A stretch of 64,000 nt of DNA from Pseudomonas anguilliseptica. Its GTDB lineage: Bacteria; Pseudomonadota; Gammaproteobacteria; Pseudomonadales; Pseudomonadaceae. Shown in pieces: positions 17,327-28,677 of the stretch. The stretch spans positions 1,984,001 through 2,048,000 of the forward strand of contig NZ_FNSC01000001.1 in assembly GCF_900105355.1 (NCBI RefSeq), read 5' to 3'. A program made the translations under genes and the position numbers. The notes beneath the pieces were generated by a model. It was not told where the DNA came from, did no database searches, and was given only the letters and a program-made list of their open reading frames with translations. The stretch's first letter is position 1. Each line of letters starts with the position of its first letter.

Positions 17327-18253
17327 TTAGCTGCTCTTGGGCAGTGGTTTGGCCACCGAGCACAGGCGAATCGAATCGGTCAGGACTTCGATGGCATTCG
17401 GCCGTGGGAAGCTGGCGCGCCAGGCGATGGCCACGGTGCGGAACGGCGTCGGCGGGCTGAGTGGGCGCACTTCAATCACGCCAGGGGCATAGTGATGGCT
17501 GTCGACGGCGGAGAACGGCAGGATCGACACGCCGAGCCCCGAGGCGACCATATGGCGGATGGTTTCCAGCGAGCTGGATTCCACGGTGGTGTGCTTGGCG
17601 CTGTCTTCGCCGCCCTTGCGCAGGGTCGGGCAGGCTTCCAGCACCTGATCGCGGAAGCAGTGACCTTCACCGAGCAGCAGCAGGCTCTTGTCATTCAGCA
17701 GCTTGCTGTCGATGGTTTTCATCGCGGCCCAGGGGTGGCCGGCGGGCAGCAGGGCGTAGAACGGCTCGTCGTACAGCGGTTTGGTCAGCACATCGGCTTC
17801 GTGGAACGGCAGGGCGATGATGATTGCGTCCAGCTCGCCATTGCGCAGTTTGTCGCGCAGCACGTGAGTGAAGTTCTCTTCGATATACAGCGGCATCTGC
17901 GGCGCGACGCGGTGCAGTTGCGGAATCAGATGGGGGAATAGATAAGGACCGACGGTGTAGATCGCACCGATCTTCAGGGGGGCGGCCATCTGGTTCTTGC
18001 CGGCCTGGGCCAGCTCGCGAATGCCCTGGGCTTGCTCCAGCACTTTCTGTGCCTGGGTGACGATGCCTTCACCGACCGGAGTCAGGCGCACTGCGCTTTT
18101 GCTGCGCTCGAAGATCAGTACGCCCAGTTCATCTTCGAGCTTCTTCACCCCCACCGACAGCGTCGGTTGACTGACATGGCAACGCTCGGCGGCGCGGCCG
18201 AAGTGCTGTTCCTGAGCGAGGGTGACTATGTAGCGCAGTTCGGTGAGGGTCAT
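17327..18253 (-). CDS. oxyR: Hydrogen-peroxide-sensing LysR-type regulator OxyR
   Basis: Redox-sensing activator of catalase and peroxiredoxin genes. The N-terminal winged helix (MTLTELRYIVTLAQEQHFGR region, residues 1-60) is typical of LysR regulators. The peroxide-sensing pair C199 (GEGHCFRDQ) and C208 (LEACPT) is conserved at exactly the E. coli positions, so the disulfide switch should work. 308 residues. It heads an oxyR-recG unit and is divergent from the nuo operon across 268 bp. Confidence 0.97.
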   Translation of the reverse strand: MTLTELRYIVTLAQEQHFGRAAERCHVSQPTLSVGVKKLEDELGVLIFERSKSAVRLTPVGEGIVTQAQKVLEQAQGIRELAQAGKNQMAAPLKIGAIYTVGPYLFPHLIPQLHRVAPQMPLYIEENFTHVLRDKLRNGELDAIIIALPFHEADVLTKPLYDEPFYALLPAGHPWAAMKTIDSKLLNDKSLLLLGEGHCFRDQVLEACPTLRKGGEDSAKHTTVESSSLETIRHMVASGLGVSILPFSAVDSHHYAPGVIEVRPLSPPTPFRTVAIAWRASFPRPNAIEVLTDSIRLCSVAKPLPKSS

Positions 18254-18521
18254 AGTCTTTATCCATTGAGATGCAGCGAAGCATAGCGGCTGTATTCAAT
18301 GGAACCAACTGTTGATGCGCTTCAGCCCCCGCGGCTGAGGAGGCGAAGCGGTTTTGGCGATTGGCTACGCTTTAATGTCGCTTTGTGAACAGAAAATAAT
18401 TAGTTACTAAAGCGTTGTGCGCATAGAATTGCGACCATACTTTGCGAGCGACCCAGGCCGGGTTTTGCGCTCGTCACAATAAAATTATAGAAGCCGTTCC
18501 TTTCACCCAAGGAGTACCGGC
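18254..18521 (+). promoter_or_regulatory. oxyR-nuoA divergent intergenic region
   Basis: 268 bp that must contain promoters for both oxyR and nuoA. A GC hairpin (CGCTTC..GAAGCG with CAGCC..GGCTG inside) lies near 18318-18350. The most promoter-like sequence for nuoA is TTTTGC, 17 bp, TATAGA, about 30 bp before the AAGGAG ribosome site of nuoA; it is a weak match. No clear FNR/ANR box (TTGATNNNNATCAA) was seen. Confidence 0.4.
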
Positions 18522-18935
18522 ATGCCTGATGCGGTAACGACCATGTCCCATAACTGGGCTTTTGCTGTGTTCCTGCTGGGAGTCTTCGGGCTCATTGCGT
18601 TCATGCTTGGGCTGTCCAGCCTGCTGGGTAGCAAAGCCTGGGGTCGCAGCAAGAATGAGCCCTTTGAGTCCGGCATGTTGCCCGTCGGCAGCGCGCGTCT
18701 GCGCCTGTCAGCCAAATTCTATCTGGTCGCGATGCTCTTCGTGATCTTCGACGTCGAAGCCCTCTTTCTCTTCGCTTGGGCAGTTTCAGTGCGCGAAAGC
18801 GGCTGGGCTGGGCTGATCGAAGCTACAGTCTTTATAGCAATTCTGTTGGCAGGTCTTGTCTACCTTTGGCGGATCGGGGCGCTCGATTGGGCACCTCAGG
18901 GCCGTCGCGAGCGGCAGGCGAAGCTAAAACAATGA
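18522..18935 (+). CDS. nuoA: NADH-quinone oxidoreductase subunit A
   Basis: Small membrane subunit of complex I. Three hydrophobic helices surround the conserved acidic loop: [17 protein letters not shown] links helices one and two, and [16 protein letters not shown] carries the acidic pair of helix two. 137 residues. AAGGAG lies upstream of the ATG at 18522. First gene of the 13-gene nuo operon. Confidence 0.96.
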   Translation: MPDAVTTMSHNWAFAVFLLGVFGLIAFMLGLSSLLGSKAWGRSKNEPFESGMLPVGSARLRLSAKFYLVAMLFVIFDVEALFLFAWAVSVRESGWAGLIEATVFIAILLAGLVYLWRIGALDWAPQGRRERQAKLKQ

Positions 18936-18945
18936 GGCTTTGGCG

Positions 18946-19623
18946 ATGCACTACAAACTTACTCGGATCGATCCGGATGCGCCCAATGAGCGCTATCCGG
19001 TCGGCGAGCGGGAGACTGTTTCCGACCCGCTGCTAGACGATCAAGTCCACAAGAACATCTACATGGGCAAACTTGCCGATGTACTCAATGGCGCAGTGAA
19101 CTGGGGGCGCAAGAACTCCCTGTGGCCGTACAACTTCGGCCTGTCCTGCTGCTATGTGGAAATGACCACCGCCTTTACTGCGCCGCATGACGTGGCCCGG
19201 TTTGGTGCGGAAGTGATCCGGGCCTCCCCACGCCAGGCGGACTTCATGGTCATCGCAGGCACCTGCTTTATCAAGATGGCTCCGGTCATCCAGCGCCTGT
19301 ACGAGCAGATGCTGGAACCCAAGTGGGTGATCTCGATGGGCTCCTGCGCCAACTCTGGCGGCATGTACGACATCTACTCGGTGGTCCAGGGCGTCGACAA
19401 GTTTCTGCCGGTCGACGTCTATATTCCCGGTTGTCCGCCGCGTCCCGAGGCGTTTCTGCAAGGCTTGATGCTGCTGCAGGAATCCATCGGTCAGGAGCGT
19501 CGGCCGTTGTCCTGGGTGGTCGGTGATCAGGGTGTTTACCGTGCCGACATGCCTTCGCAGAAAGAACAGCGTCGCGCCGAGCGCATCGCCGTGACCAATC
19601 TGCGTAGCCCCGACGAAGTGTGA
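18946..19623 (+). CDS. nuoB: NADH-quinone oxidoreductase subunit B
   Basis: Peripheral-arm subunit that binds cluster N2, the last iron-sulfur centre before quinone. Its ligands are visible: C68 and C69 (LSCCYVEM), C134 (GSCANSGG) and C163 (PGCPPRPE). The ATG at 18946 gives 225 residues, matching Pseudomonas NuoB; a TTG two codons earlier is less likely. The start is 10 bp after the nuoA stop. Confidence 0.97.
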   Translation: MHYKLTRIDPDAPNERYPVGERETVSDPLLDDQVHKNIYMGKLADVLNGAVNWGRKNSLWPYNFGLSCCYVEMTTAFTAPHDVARFGAEVIRASPRQADFMVIAGTCFIKMAPVIQRLYEQMLEPKWVISMGSCANSGGMYDIYSVVQGVDKFLPVDVYIPGCPPRPEAFLQGLMLLQESIGQERRPLSWVVGDQGVYRADMPSQKEQRRAERIAVTNLRSPDEV

Positions 19624-19679
19624 GTCTGGGCTCGACTGAGCCCGCCTACTGACGCCGTTGACCGATAGCGACCGAGACC

Positions 19680-21461
19680 ATGACTGCAGACAGCATTCTG
19701 TCCATACCGCCGTACAAGGCTGACGACCACGATGTGGTCGTCGAACTGAATTCCCGTTTTGGCGCTGACGCCTTTACCGCACAGAGCACCCGTACCGGCA
19801 TGCCGGTGCTGTGGGTGGCCCGCGAGCGCCTGGTCGAGATCCTGACCTTTCTGCGCAACCTGCCGCGCCCCTACGTGATGCTGTATGACCTGCATGGCGT
19901 CGACGAGCGTCTGCGCACCCAGCGTCGCGGTCTGCCGGATGCGGATTTCACCGTGTTCTATCACCTGATGTCGCTGGAGCGGAACAGCGATGTGATGATC
20001 AAGGTCGCCCTGTCCGAACGCGACCTCAATCTGCCCAGCGTCACCAGTATCTGGCCCAACGCCAACTGGTACGAGCGCGAAGTCTGGGACCTCTACGGCA
20101 TTCACTTCAGCGGCCACCCGCACCTGACCCGCATCATGATGCCGCCGACCTGGGAAGGTCACCCGCTGCGCAAGGACTATCCGGCGCGCGCCACCGAATT
20201 CGACCCGTTCAGCCTGACCCTGGCCAAGCAGCAGCACGAAGAAGAAGCTGCGCGTTTCAAGCCGGAAGACTGGGGCATGAAACGCGGCAGCGAGCATGAG
20301 GACTATATGTTCCTCAACCTCGGTCCCAACCACCCTTCGGCCCACGGTGCCTTCCGTATCATTCTGCAACTGGACGGCGAAGAGATCGTCGACTGCGTGC
20401 CGGAAGTCGGCTACCACCACCGTGGTGCCGAGAAGATGGCCGAACGGCAGAGCTGGCACAGTTTTATTCCCTACACCGACCGCATCGACTACCTCGGTGG
20501 GGTGATGAACAACCTGCCGTACGTGCTGGCCGTGGAAAAGCTCGCGGGCATCACCGTGCCGCAGCGGGTCGACGTGATTCGCATCATGCTGGCCGAGTTC
20601 TTCCGCATCACCAGCCACCTGCTGTTCCTCGGTACCTATATTCAGGACGTCGGTGCGATGACACCGGTGTTCTTCACCTTCACCGACCGCCAGCGCGCCT
20701 ACAAGGTGATCGAAGCCATCACCGGCTTCCGCCTGCACCCGGCCTGGTACCGCATCGGTGGTGTCGCTCATGATCTGCCGCGCGGCTGGGACAAACTGGT
20801 CAAGGAGTTCGTCGACTGGCTGCCCAAGCGCCTTGACGAATACGAGAAAGCCGCGTTGAAAAACAGCATTCTCAAGGCGCGGACCATCGGTGTGGCGCAG
20901 TACAACACCAAGGAAGCCCTGGAGTGGGGCACCACCGGTGCCGGCCTACGCGCGACCGGCTGCGACTTCGACCTGCGCAAGGCGCGGCCGTATTCCGGTT
21001 ATGAGAACTTCGAATTTGAAGTGCCGCTGGCCGCCAATGGCGATGCCTACGACCGCTGCATGGTGCGTGTGGAAGAGATGCGCCAGAGCATCAAGATCAT
21101 CGACCAGTGCCTGCGCAATATGCCGGAAGGCCCGTACAAGGCCGATCACCCGCTGACCACGCCGCCGCCGAAAGAGCGCACGCTGCAGCACATCGAAACC
21201 CTGATCACCCACTTCCTGCAGGTTTCCTGGGGCCCGGTGATGCCGGCCAACGAAAGCTTGCAGATGATCGAGGCGACCAAGGGCATCAACAGCTACTACC
21301 TGACCAGCGACGGCAGCACCATGAGCTACCGCACGCGCATTCGTACGCCGAGCTTCCCGCACCTGCAGCAGATCCCCTCGGTGATTCGCGGCAGCATGGT
21401 CGCTGACCTGATCGCGTACCTGGGCAGTATCGACTTCGTTATGGCTGACGTGGACCGCTGA
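19680..21461 (+). CDS. nuoCD: NADH-quinone oxidoreductase fused subunit C/D
   Basis: A single 593-residue chain joining NuoC (about 1-185, with [19 protein letters not shown]) and NuoD (about 205-593, with [14 protein letters not shown], the quinone-site histidine and [11 protein letters not shown]). The C/D fusion is normal in E. coli and Pseudomonas. The C-terminal [11 protein letters not shown] and [11 protein letters not shown] are the standard NuoD ending. The 56-bp gap from nuoB has no evident regulatory signal. Confidence 0.97.
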   Translation: MTADSILSIPPYKADDHDVVVELNSRFGADAFTAQSTRTGMPVLWVARERLVEILTFLRNLPRPYVMLYDLHGVDERLRTQRRGLPDADFTVFYHLMSLERNSDVMIKVALSERDLNLPSVTSIWPNANWYEREVWDLYGIHFSGHPHLTRIMMPPTWEGHPLRKDYPARATEFDPFSLTLAKQQHEEEAARFKPEDWGMKRGSEHEDYMFLNLGPNHPSAHGAFRIILQLDGEEIVDCVPEVGYHHRGAEKMAERQSWHSFIPYTDRIDYLGGVMNNLPYVLAVEKLAGITVPQRVDVIRIMLAEFFRITSHLLFLGTYIQDVGAMTPVFFTFTDRQRAYKVIEAITGFRLHPAWYRIGGVAHDLPRGWDKLVKEFVDWLPKRLDEYEKAALKNSILKARTIGVAQYNTKEALEWGTTGAGLRATGCDFDLRKARPYSGYENFEFEVPLAANGDAYDRCMVRVEEMRQSIKIIDQCLRNMPEGPYKADHPLTTPPPKERTLQHIETLITHFLQVSWGPVMPANESLQMIEATKGINSYYLTSDGSTMSYRTRIRTPSFPHLQQIPSVIRGSMVADLIAYLGSIDFVMADVDR

Positions 21462-21462
21462 T

Positions 21463-21963
21463 ATGAGCCAGACAACCCTGATTCAAACCGACCGTTTTGC
21501 TCTGAGCGAAGCCGAACAGGCGGTCATCGAACACGAGATGCACCACTACGAAGACCCGCGCGCGGCGTCGATCGAAGCCCTGAAAATCGTGCAGAAGGCC
21601 CGTGGCTGGGTGCCGGATGGCGCCGCCGATGCGATTGGCGAAATCCTCGGTATTCCCGCCAGCGATGTCGAAGGCGTAGCCACCTTCTATAGTCAGATTT
21701 TCCGTCAGCCAGTGGGCCGTCACATCATCCGCGTATGCGACAGCATGACCTGCTATGTCGGTGGCCACGAATCGGTCGTCGCTGAAATGCAGAAACAGCT
21801 CGGTATTGGCCTCGGCGAGACCACCACCGACAACCGCTTTACCCTGCTGCCGGTGTGCTGCCTGGGCAACTGCGACAAAGCCCCGGCGCTAATGATCGAT
21901 GACGACACCTTTGGCGACGTGCAACCAAGTGGCGTGGCTCAACTGCTGGAGGCCTATCAATGA
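21463..21963 (+). CDS. nuoE: NADH-quinone oxidoreductase subunit E
   Basis: Thioredoxin-like subunit of the NADH-dehydrogenase module carrying the 2Fe-2S cluster N1a; probable ligands C92 and C97 (CDSMTC) and C133 and C137 (CCLGNC). 166 residues. The start is 1 bp after the nuoCD stop, and its own stop overlaps the nuoF ATG (ATGA), so translation is coupled on both sides. Confidence 0.97.
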   Translation: MSQTTLIQTDRFALSEAEQAVIEHEMHHYEDPRAASIEALKIVQKARGWVPDGAADAIGEILGIPASDVEGVATFYSQIFRQPVGRHIIRVCDSMTCYVGGHESVVAEMQKQLGIGLGETTTDNRFTLLPVCCLGNCDKAPALMIDDDTFGDVQPSGVAQLLEAYQ

Positions 21964-23318
21964 GTGGTATGAAAACGCTGACCTCCATCGGCCCGGCCAA
22001 CCGCATCACCCGCAGTGAAGAGACTCATCCGCTGACCTGGCGCTTGCGTGACGACGCCCAGTCGGTATGGCTGGAGGAGTACCAGCAGAAGAACGGCTAC
22101 GCCGCAGCGCGCAAAGCCCTGAGCGAAATGGCCCAGGCCGATATTGTGCAGACCGTTAAGGATTCCGGCCTCAAGGGCCGTGGCGGTGCTGGCTTCCCCA
22201 CCGGGGTGAAGTGGGGGCTGATGCCCGCCGATGAATCCATGAACATCCGCTACCTGCTGTGCAATGCGGACGAGATGGAACCGAATACCTGGAAAGACCG
22301 CATGCTGATGGAGCAGTTGCCGCACCTGCTGGTGGAAGGCATGCTGATTTCCGCCCGTGCGCTCAAGGCTTATCGCGGCTACATCTTCCTGCGCGGCGAA
22401 TACGTCGATGCGGCGGCGAATCTGAATCGCGCCATTGAGGAAGCCAAGGCCGCCGGCCTGCTCGGCAAGAACATCCTCGGCAGTGGTTTCGATTTCGAGC
22501 TGTTCGTCCATACCGGTGCCGGTCGTTATATCTGCGGTGAAGAAACCGCACTGATCAACTCCCTCGAAGGTCGCCGCGCCAACCCGCGTGCCAAGCCGCC
22601 GTTCCCGGCAGCCGTCGGCGTGTGGGGTAAGCCGACCTGCGTCAACAACGTCGAAACCCTGTGCAACGTGCCGGCCATCGTTGGTAATGGCGTGGACTGG
22701 TACAAGAGCCTGGCCCGCCCGGAGAGTGAAGACCACGGCACCAAGCTGATGGGCTTCTCCGGCAAGGTGAAGAAGCCCGGCCTTTGGGAACTGCCCTTCG
22801 GCATCAGCGCCCGCGAGCTGTTCGAGGACTACGCCGGCGGCATGCGCGATGGCTACAGGCTGAAGTGCTGGCAACCTGGTGGTGCCGGCACCGGCTTTCT
22901 GCTCCCCGAGCACCTGGATGCGCTGATGTACGCCGGTGGTATCGGCAAGGTCGGTACGCGCATGGGCACAGGCCTGGCGCTGGCGGTGGACGACAGCATC
23001 AGCATGGTTTCCTTGCTGCGCAATATGGAAGAGTTCTTCGCCCGTGAGTCCTGCGGCTGGTGTACCCCGTGTCGCGACGGCCTGCCGTGGAGCGTGAAGA
23101 TTCTCCGTGCTCTGGAGCGCAAGCAAGGCACGCAGCAGGATATCGACACGCTGCTCGGTCTGGTCAACTTCCTTGGCCCGGGCAAAACCTTCTGTGCTCA
23201 CGCACCGGGTGCGGTTGAGCCGTTGGGCAGTGCGATCAAGTATTTCCGTTCGGAGTTCGAGGCTGGCGTGGCCTGCTCGGCGGCTCCGGCAACGACGGGG
23301 CAATTCGTCCCCGCGTAA
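21960..23318 (+). CDS. nuoF: NADH-quinone oxidoreductase subunit F
   Basis: NADH- and FMN-binding subunit where electrons enter complex I. The nucleotide motifs [14 protein letters not shown] and [19 protein letters not shown] are intact, and cluster N3 is held by [12 protein letters not shown] plus a distal Cys (FCAHAPGA). The 452-residue length is normal. After the TAA stop the same frame stays open for 30 more codons to a TGA at 23409-23411, just before the nuoG ATG (see findings). Overlaps nuoE by 4 bp. Confidence 0.96.
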   Translation: MSGMKTLTSIGPANRITRSEETHPLTWRLRDDAQSVWLEEYQQKNGYAAARKALSEMAQADIVQTVKDSGLKGRGGAGFPTGVKWGLMPADESMNIRYLLCNADEMEPNTWKDRMLMEQLPHLLVEGMLISARALKAYRGYIFLRGEYVDAAANLNRAIEEAKAAGLLGKNILGSGFDFELFVHTGAGRYICGEETALINSLEGRRANPRAKPPFPAAVGVWGKPTCVNNVETLCNVPAIVGNGVDWYKSLARPESEDHGTKLMGFSGKVKKPGLWELPFGISARELFEDYAGGMRDGYRLKCWQPGGAGTGFLLPEHLDALMYAGGIGKVGTRMGTGLALAVDDSISMVSLLRNMEEFFARESCGWCTPCRDGLPWSVKILRALERKQGTQQDIDTLLGLVNFLGPGKTFCAHAPGAVEPLGSAIKYFRSEFEAGVACSAAPATTGQFVPA

Positions 23319-23414
23319 AACAATGGCGCTCTGGCGGCCACTGACCTGGCCCCGCAGCACAACGTGATTCCATTAGCCAAGCCCGCTTCGGTGGGCAAAG
23401 AAGAAACCTGAACC

Positions 23415-26150
23415 ATGGCCACTATCCACGTAGACGGCAAAGATTTCGAAGTCGATGGGGCGGACAACCTGCTGCAGGCCTGCCTGTCCCTCGGTCTCGA
23501 TATCCCTTACTTCTGCTGGCACCCGGCGCTCGGTAGCGTCGGCGCCTGCCGCCAGTGCGCGGTCAAGCAGTACACCGATGAAAACGATACGCGCGGGCGC
23601 ATCGTCATGTCGTGCATGACGCCGGCCACCGACAACACCTGGATCAGCATCGACGATGAAGAATCCAAGGCGTTCCGCGCCAGCGTCGTCGAGTGGCTGA
23701 TGACCAACCACCCGCATGACTGCCCGGTGTGCGAGGAGGGCGGCCATTGCCACCTGCAGGACATGACGGTGATGACGGGCCACAACCAGCGCCGTTATCG
23801 CTTCAGCAAACGCACCCACCAGAACCAGCAGCTCGGGCCGTTTATCTCTCATGAGATGAACCGCTGCATCGCCTGCTACCGCTGCGTGCGCTACTACAAG
23901 GATTACGCCGGCGGCACTGACCTTGGCGTGTATGGCGCGCACGACAACGTGTACTTCGGCCGGGTCGAAGACGGCGTGCTGGAAAGCGAGTTCTCCGGCA
24001 ATCTGGTCGAGGTCTGCCCGACCGGTGTGTTCACCGACAAGACCCACTCCGAGCGCTACAACCGCAAGTGGGACATGCAGTTTGCCCCGAGCATCTGCCA
24101 CGGCTGCGCCAGCGGCTGCAACACCAGCCCAGGCGAGCGCTACGGCGAACTGCGGCGCATCGAAAACCGCTTCAATGGCGATGTAAACCAGTATTTCCTC
24201 TGCGACCGTGGTCGTTTCGGCTACGGCTACGTCAACCGCACTGATCGTCCGCGTCAGCCGCTGCTGGTTAATCAAGACGGTGGCGAAAAGCTCGGCATCG
24301 ACGCTGCGCTGGACAAGGCCGCCGAGCTGCTCAAAGGCAAACGCGTAATCGGCATCGGTTCGCCGCGCGCCAGCTTGGAAAGCAACTTCGCCCTGCGTGA
24401 GCTGGTCGGCGAGGCCAACTACTACTCCGGTATCGCCGCGGGCGAGTTGGAAAATATCCGCTTGATCCGCGACGTCCTGCAGAACGGCCCGCTGCCGGTG
24501 CCGACCCTGCGTGAAGTCGAACTGCATGACGCGGTGTTTATCCTCGGTGAAGACCTCACCCAGACCGCTGCACGCATGGCCCTGGCCCTGCGTCAGGCGG
24601 TCAAGGGCAAGGCCACTGAAATCGCTGCCTCGATGAAGATTCAGGACTGGCACATGGCGGCGGTGCAGAACGTTGCACAGGACGCGCTGAACCCGCTGTT
24701 TATCGCCAGCGTTACCGCGACCCGCCTGGATGATGTGGCTGAAGCCTGCGTGCATGCCGCGCCGGCCGATCTGGCGCGTATCGGTTTTGCTGTGGCCCAT
24801 GCCATCGACCCGAGTGCCCCGGCAGTAAGCGGTTTGGATGCCGATGCAGCCGAGCTGGTGCAATTGATTGCCGAAGCGCTGCTTGAAGCCAAGCGGCCGC
24901 TGATCGTCTCCGGTGCATCTCTCGGTGAGAAGAGCCTGATCGAAGCCGCGGCGAATATCGCCAGCGCCCTGAAGAATCGCGAAAAGAACGCCTCCATCAG
25001 CCTGGTGGTGCCGGAAGCCAACAGCATGGGCCTGGCCCTGCTTTTGGGTGAAGAGTGTGGGGAGAGGTCCGTCGATGCGGCCTTGCAAGCGTTGACGACT
25101 GGGCAGGCCGATGCCGTGATTGTGCTGGAGAACGATCTGTACCGACGTGCCGATGCGGTCCAGGTTGATGCCGCATTGGCGGCCGCCCAGCTGGTGATCG
25201 TCGCTGACCATCAGCACACCGCCACCAGTGAAAAAGCCCACCTGCTGCTGCCGGTGGCCAGCTTCGCCGAAGGCGATGGCACCCTGGTTAGCTTCGAAGG
25301 CCGTGCCCAGCGCTTCTTCCAGGTGTTCGAGCCGAGTTACTACGACGCCAACATCCTGATTCGTGAGGGCTGGCGCTGGCTGCATGCCTTGCACAGCACC
25401 CTTCAGGGCAAACCGCTCGACTGGACCCAGCTGGATGCGGTGACCACGGCTGTTGCTGCGAGCAACCGCCAGTTGGCGCGTATCGTCGACGCGGCACCCA
25501 AGTCCTCGTTCCGCATTAAGGGCCTCAAGCTGGCCCGTGAACCGCACCGTTACAGTGGTCGCACCGCCATGCGCGCCAATATCAGCGTGCACGAGCCGCG
25601 CCAGCCGCAGGACCAGGACTCGGCCTTCGCCTTCTCCATGGAAGGTTATTCGGGCAGCAAGGAAGACCGTCAGCAGATTCCCTTCGCCTGGTCGCCAGGC
25701 TGGAACTCGCCGCAAGCCTGGAACAAATTCCAGGACGAAGTCGGCGGCCACCTGCGTGCCGGTGATCCCGGTGTGCGCCTGCTGGAAGCCAAAGGCAGCG
25801 TGCTGCCCTGGTTCAGCGTACCGGCGGCCTTCAACCCGGCACCGGGCACCTTGCAGGCCGTGGCCTTGCATCACCTGTTCGGCAGTGAGGAAACCTCGGC
25901 TGGGGCCGCGCCGCTGCAGGAGCGCATTCCCGCGCCGTACGCGCTGCTGGCCAAGGCCGAAGCGGATCGCCTGGGCGTAAATGACGGTGCGCTGCTGAGT
26001 CTGAGCGTCGCCGGACAGACTCTGCGCCTGCCATTGCAGATCACCGAAGAGCTGGCCATCGGTGTGGTCGGCTTGCCAGTCGGTTTGGCGGGCATGCCTG
26101 CGCTAATCGCAGGTAGCGTGGTCACTCGCATTGAGGAGGCCGCGCAATGA
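23415..26150 (+). CDS. nuoG: NADH-quinone oxidoreductase subunit G
   Basis: Largest peripheral subunit, 911 residues. The N-terminal ferredoxin-like part binds N1b (C34, C45, C48, C67) and N5 ([13 protein letters not shown]). N4 is in [13 protein letters not shown] with CPTGVF. The extra cluster N7 typical of E. coli-type NuoG is in [15 protein letters not shown]. The rest is a molybdopterin-oxidoreductase-like domain that has lost its cofactor in this family. Its stop overlaps nuoH by 4 bp. A 96-bp gap separates it from nuoF, long for this operon. Confidence 0.97.
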   Translation: MATIHVDGKDFEVDGADNLLQACLSLGLDIPYFCWHPALGSVGACRQCAVKQYTDENDTRGRIVMSCMTPATDNTWISIDDEESKAFRASVVEWLMTNHPHDCPVCEEGGHCHLQDMTVMTGHNQRRYRFSKRTHQNQQLGPFISHEMNRCIACYRCVRYYKDYAGGTDLGVYGAHDNVYFGRVEDGVLESEFSGNLVEVCPTGVFTDKTHSERYNRKWDMQFAPSICHGCASGCNTSPGERYGELRRIENRFNGDVNQYFLCDRGRFGYGYVNRTDRPRQPLLVNQDGGEKLGIDAALDKAAELLKGKRVIGIGSPRASLESNFALRELVGEANYYSGIAAGELENIRLIRDVLQNGPLPVPTLREVELHDAVFILGEDLTQTAARMALALRQAVKGKATEIAASMKIQDWHMAAVQNVAQDALNPLFIASVTATRLDDVAEACVHAAPADLARIGFAVAHAIDPSAPAVSGLDADAAELVQLIAEALLEAKRPLIVSGASLGEKSLIEAAANIASALKNREKNASISLVVPEANSMGLALLLGEECGERSVDAALQALTTGQADAVIVLENDLYRRADAVQVDAALAAAQLVIVADHQHTATSEKAHLLLPVASFAEGDGTLVSFEGRAQRFFQVFEPSYYDANILIREGWRWLHALHSTLQGKPLDWTQLDAVTTAVAASNRQLARIVDAAPKSSFRIKGLKLAREPHRYSGRTAMRANISVHEPRQPQDQDSAFAFSMEGYSGSKEDRQQIPFAWSPGWNSPQAWNKFQDEVGGHLRAGDPGVRLLEAKGSVLPWFSVPAAFNPAPGTLQAVALHHLFGSEETSAGAAPLQERIPAPYALLAKAEADRLGVNDGALLSLSVAGQTLRLPLQITEELAIGVVGLPVGLAGMPALIAGSVVTRIEEAAQ

Positions 26151-27139
26151 GTTGGTTGACCCCTGAAGTGCTGGATGTGCTGGTCGCCGTACTCAAGGCC
26201 ATCGTGATTCTGCTGGTGGTGGTGGTCTGTGGCGCGCTGCTGAGCTTTGTCGAACGGCGCCTGCTGGGCTGGTGGCAGGACCGCTATGGCCCCAACCGGG
26301 TCGGCCCGTTTGGCATGTTTCAGATCGCTGCCGACATGATCAAGATGTTCTTCAAGGAGGACTGGACGCCGCCGTTTGCTGACAAGTTCATCTTTATCCT
26401 GGCGCCGATGATCGCGTTCTCGGCCATGCTGATTGCCTTTGCGATCATCCCGATCACCCCGACCTGGGGCGTGGCGGACCTGAACATCGGCATCCTGTTC
26501 TTCTTCGCCATGGCCGGTTTGTCGGTGTACGCGGTGCTGTTCGCCGGCTGGGCCAGTAACAACAAGTTCGCCCTGCTCGGTGCGCTGCGTGCTTCGGCAC
26601 AGACGGTGTCCTACGAGGTGTTTCTGGCGTTGGCGCTGATGGGTGTGGTGGCGCAGGTCGGCTCGTTCAACATGCGCGATATCGTCGATTACCAGGCCGA
26701 GAACCTGTGGTTCATCATTCCGCAGTTCTTTGGCTTCTGTACCTTCTTTATCGCTGCCGTTGCCGTGACCCACCGTCACCCGTTCGACCAGCCGGAAGCT
26801 GAGCAGGAGCTGGCTGACGGTTACCACATCGAATATGCCGGGATGAAATGGGGCATGTTCTTCGTCGGCGAATACGTGGCCATCGTCACCGTGTCGGCGT
26901 TGCTGGTGACGCTGTTCTTCGGTGGCTGGCACGGCCCGTTCGGCCTTCTGCCGCAGATTCCGTTCTTCTGGTTCGCCCTGAAGACCTGCTTCTTCATCAT
27001 GATCTTCATCCTGTTGCGCGCCTCGATTCCGCGCCCACGGTATGACCAGGTCATGGCCTTCAGCTGGAAGTTCTGCCTGCCGCTGACCCTGATCAACCTG
27101 CTGGTGACCGGCGCATTCGTGCTGGCCGCGGCCCAGTAA
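26147..27139 (+). CDS. nuoH: NADH-quinone oxidoreductase subunit H
   Basis: Membrane subunit forming the quinone chamber at the joint between the arms. About eight helices; the conserved loops [21 protein letters not shown] and the acidic [20 protein letters not shown] are both present. 330 residues. Start overlaps the end of nuoG. GGAG for nuoI follows its stop. Confidence 0.97.
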   Translation: MSWLTPEVLDVLVAVLKAIVILLVVVVCGALLSFVERRLLGWWQDRYGPNRVGPFGMFQIAADMIKMFFKEDWTPPFADKFIFILAPMIAFSAMLIAFAIIPITPTWGVADLNIGILFFFAMAGLSVYAVLFAGWASNNKFALLGALRASAQTVSYEVFLALALMGVVAQVGSFNMRDIVDYQAENLWFIIPQFFGFCTFFIAAVAVTHRHPFDQPEAEQELADGYHIEYAGMKWGMFFVGEYVAIVTVSALLVTLFFGGWHGPFGLLPQIPFFWFALKTCFFIMIFILLRASIPRPRYDQVMAFSWKFCLPLTLINLLVTGAFVLAAAQ

Positions 27140-27151
27140 GGAGAACCACGA

Positions 27152-27700
27152 ATGTTCAAATACATATGGGATGTGCTGGTCGGCACCGGCACCCAACTGC
27201 GCAGCCTGGCGATGGTGTTCAGCCATGGTTTTCGCAAGCGCGACACCCTGCAGTACCCGGAAGAAGCCGTGTACCTGCCGCCGCGCTATCGCGGGCGCAT
27301 CGTGCTGACCCGCGACCCCGACGGCGAAGAGCGCTGCGTAGCCTGCAACCTGTGCGCAGTGGCCTGCCCAGTGGGCTGCATCTCGCTGCAGAAGGCGGAA
27401 ACCCCGGATGGCCGCTGGTACCCGGATTTCTTCCGCATCAACTTCTCGCGCTGCATCTTCTGCGGCCTCTGTGAAGAAGCCTGCCCGACCACGGCGATCC
27501 AGCTCACCCCGGATTTCGAGATGGGCGAGTTCAAGCGCCAGGACCTGGTGTACGAGAAGGAAGACCTGCTGATCAGCGGCCCGGGCAAGAACCCGGACTA
27601 CAACTTCTACCGCGTCGCCGGTATGGCCATTGCCGGCAAGCCGAAAGGCGCGGCGCAGAATGAAGCCGAACCCATCAACGTCAAAGGCCTGCTGCCCTAA
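27152..27700 (+). CDS. nuoI: NADH-quinone oxidoreductase subunit I
   Basis: Ferredoxin-type subunit carrying clusters N6a and N6b. Two CxxCxxCxxxC motifs are at C62, C65, C68, C72 and C101, C104, C107, C111. 182 residues. AAGGAG precedes the start. Its TAA stop is the first triplet of an inverted-repeat element that separates it from nuoJ. Confidence 0.97.
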   Translation: MFKYIWDVLVGTGTQLRSLAMVFSHGFRKRDTLQYPEEAVYLPPRYRGRIVLTRDPDGEERCVACNLCAVACPVGCISLQKAETPDGRWYPDFFRINFSRCIFCGLCEEACPTTAIQLTPDFEMGEFKRQDLVYEKEDLLISGPGKNPDYNFYRVAGMAIAGKPKGAAQNEAEPINVKGLLP

Positions 27701-27842
27701 GGAGTCCGTTTAATGCCTGCTGCGCTTGCTGAAACTGCGTTGAAAACAGACTCGGAATGCTCATGTACAAAAGTACACTCCGCTTCCTCGCCTGTTTTCG
27801 CCTTGCCTCAGCTGCGCTCGCGACGGCCTAAACAGACTCCTA
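27698..27842. repeat. Stop-abutting inverted repeat, copy 3 (inside the nuo operon)
   Basis: Outer arms TAAGGAGTCCGTTTA (27698-27712, starting with the nuoI stop codon) and TAAACAGACTCCTA (27829-27842) are near-perfect inverted copies. The core has GAAAACAG pairing with CTGTTTTC around ATGCTCATGTAC and GTACACTCCGC. It lies between nuoI and nuoJ in an otherwise tightly packed operon, where the family-typical gap is only a few bases. Confidence 0.85.
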
Positions 27843-27862
27843 CGGAGATATAGAGGATCTAT

Positions 27863-28372
27863 ATGGAATTCGCGTTCTACTTCGCCGCCGGTGTGGCGGT
27901 GGCATCGACGGTGGGGGTGATCACCAACACCAACCCGGTGCATGCCTTGCTCTATCTCATCGTCTCGCTGCTGGCGGTGGCGATGACTTTCTTCGCCCTC
28001 GGCGCGCCCTTTGCCGGAGCCCTGGAGATCATCGTTTACGCCGGCGCCATCATGGTGCTGTTCGTCTTCGTGGTGATGATGCTCAACCTCGGTCCGGCGG
28101 CGGTCGAGCAGGAGCGCCAGTGGCTGAGGCCCGGTATCTGGTTTGGGCCGGCGCTGCTTTCGGCGCTGCTGCTGGGTCAGCTGCTGTATGTGTTGTTCGA
28201 GTCGCCCAGTGGCGCAGTGCTGGGTTTGCAGACGGTTGATGCCAAGGCGGTGGGTATCGCGCTGTACGGGCCTTATCTGCTGGTGGTCGAGCTGGCCTCG
28301 ATGCTGCTGCTCGGTGCACTGGTCGCGGCCTATCACCTCGGCCGTCACGATGCCAAGGAGCCAACCGCATGA
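27863..28372 (+). CDS. nuoJ: NADH-quinone oxidoreductase subunit J
   Basis: Five-helix membrane subunit beside the proton-translocating array; the conserved glycine-rich helix is seen in [19 protein letters not shown]. 169 residues. It is the first gene after the inverted repeat, and a GGAGATATAGAGGA stretch upstream supplies its ribosome site. Its stop overlaps the nuoK start (ATGA), giving translational coupling. Confidence 0.96.
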   Translation: MEFAFYFAAGVAVASTVGVITNTNPVHALLYLIVSLLAVAMTFFALGAPFAGALEIIVYAGAIMVLFVFVVMMLNLGPAAVEQERQWLRPGIWFGPALLSALLLGQLLYVLFESPSGAVLGLQTVDAKAVGIALYGPYLLVVELASMLLLGALVAAYHLGRHDAKEPTA

Positions 28373-28677
28373 ATGCGATTCCCATGGAGCACGGCCTGGC
28401 ACTGGCCTGCGTGCTGTTCAGCCTCGGCCTGATTGGCCTGATGGTGCGGCGCAATATCCTCTTCGTGCTGATGAGCCTGGAGGTGATGATGAACGCCACC
28501 GCCCTGGCCTTTATCGTGGCCGGCAGCCGTTGGGCTCAGCCTGACGGCCACGTGATGTACATTCTGGTGATCACCCTGGCGGCCGCCGAAGCCAGTATTG
28601 GCCTGGCGATCCTGTTGCAGCTGTATCGCCGCTTCAACACCCTCGATGTCGACGCTGCCAGCGAGATGCGCGGATGA
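28369..28677 (+). CDS. nuoK: NADH-quinone oxidoreductase subunit K
   Basis: Three-helix, 102-residue MrpC-like membrane subunit. The two functional glutamates in helices two and three are visible in [13 protein letters not shown] and [14 protein letters not shown]. Overlaps nuoJ and nuoL by 4 bp each. Confidence 0.96.
   Translation: MNAIPMEHGLALACVLFSLGLIGLMVRRNILFVLMSLEVMMNATALAFIVAGSRWAQPDGHVMYILVITLAAAEASIGLAILLQLYRRFNTLDVDAASEMRG

Noticed and set aside
23373-25874. Minus-strand 833-residue open frame opposite nuoG
   Set aside because: It has no recognisable motif, low-complexity His/Gln/Val-rich sequence, and lies opposite a well-conserved gene; it is a shadow of GC-rich codon use. The same applies to long antisense frames at 28683-30155, 30801-32078, 32075-33427 and 35844-37910.
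27713-27840. Possible small gene in the nuoI-nuoJ gap (ATG at 27713)
   Set aside because: The short open stretch lies wholly inside the inverted repeat, and no conserved peptide is seen; it is not a gene.
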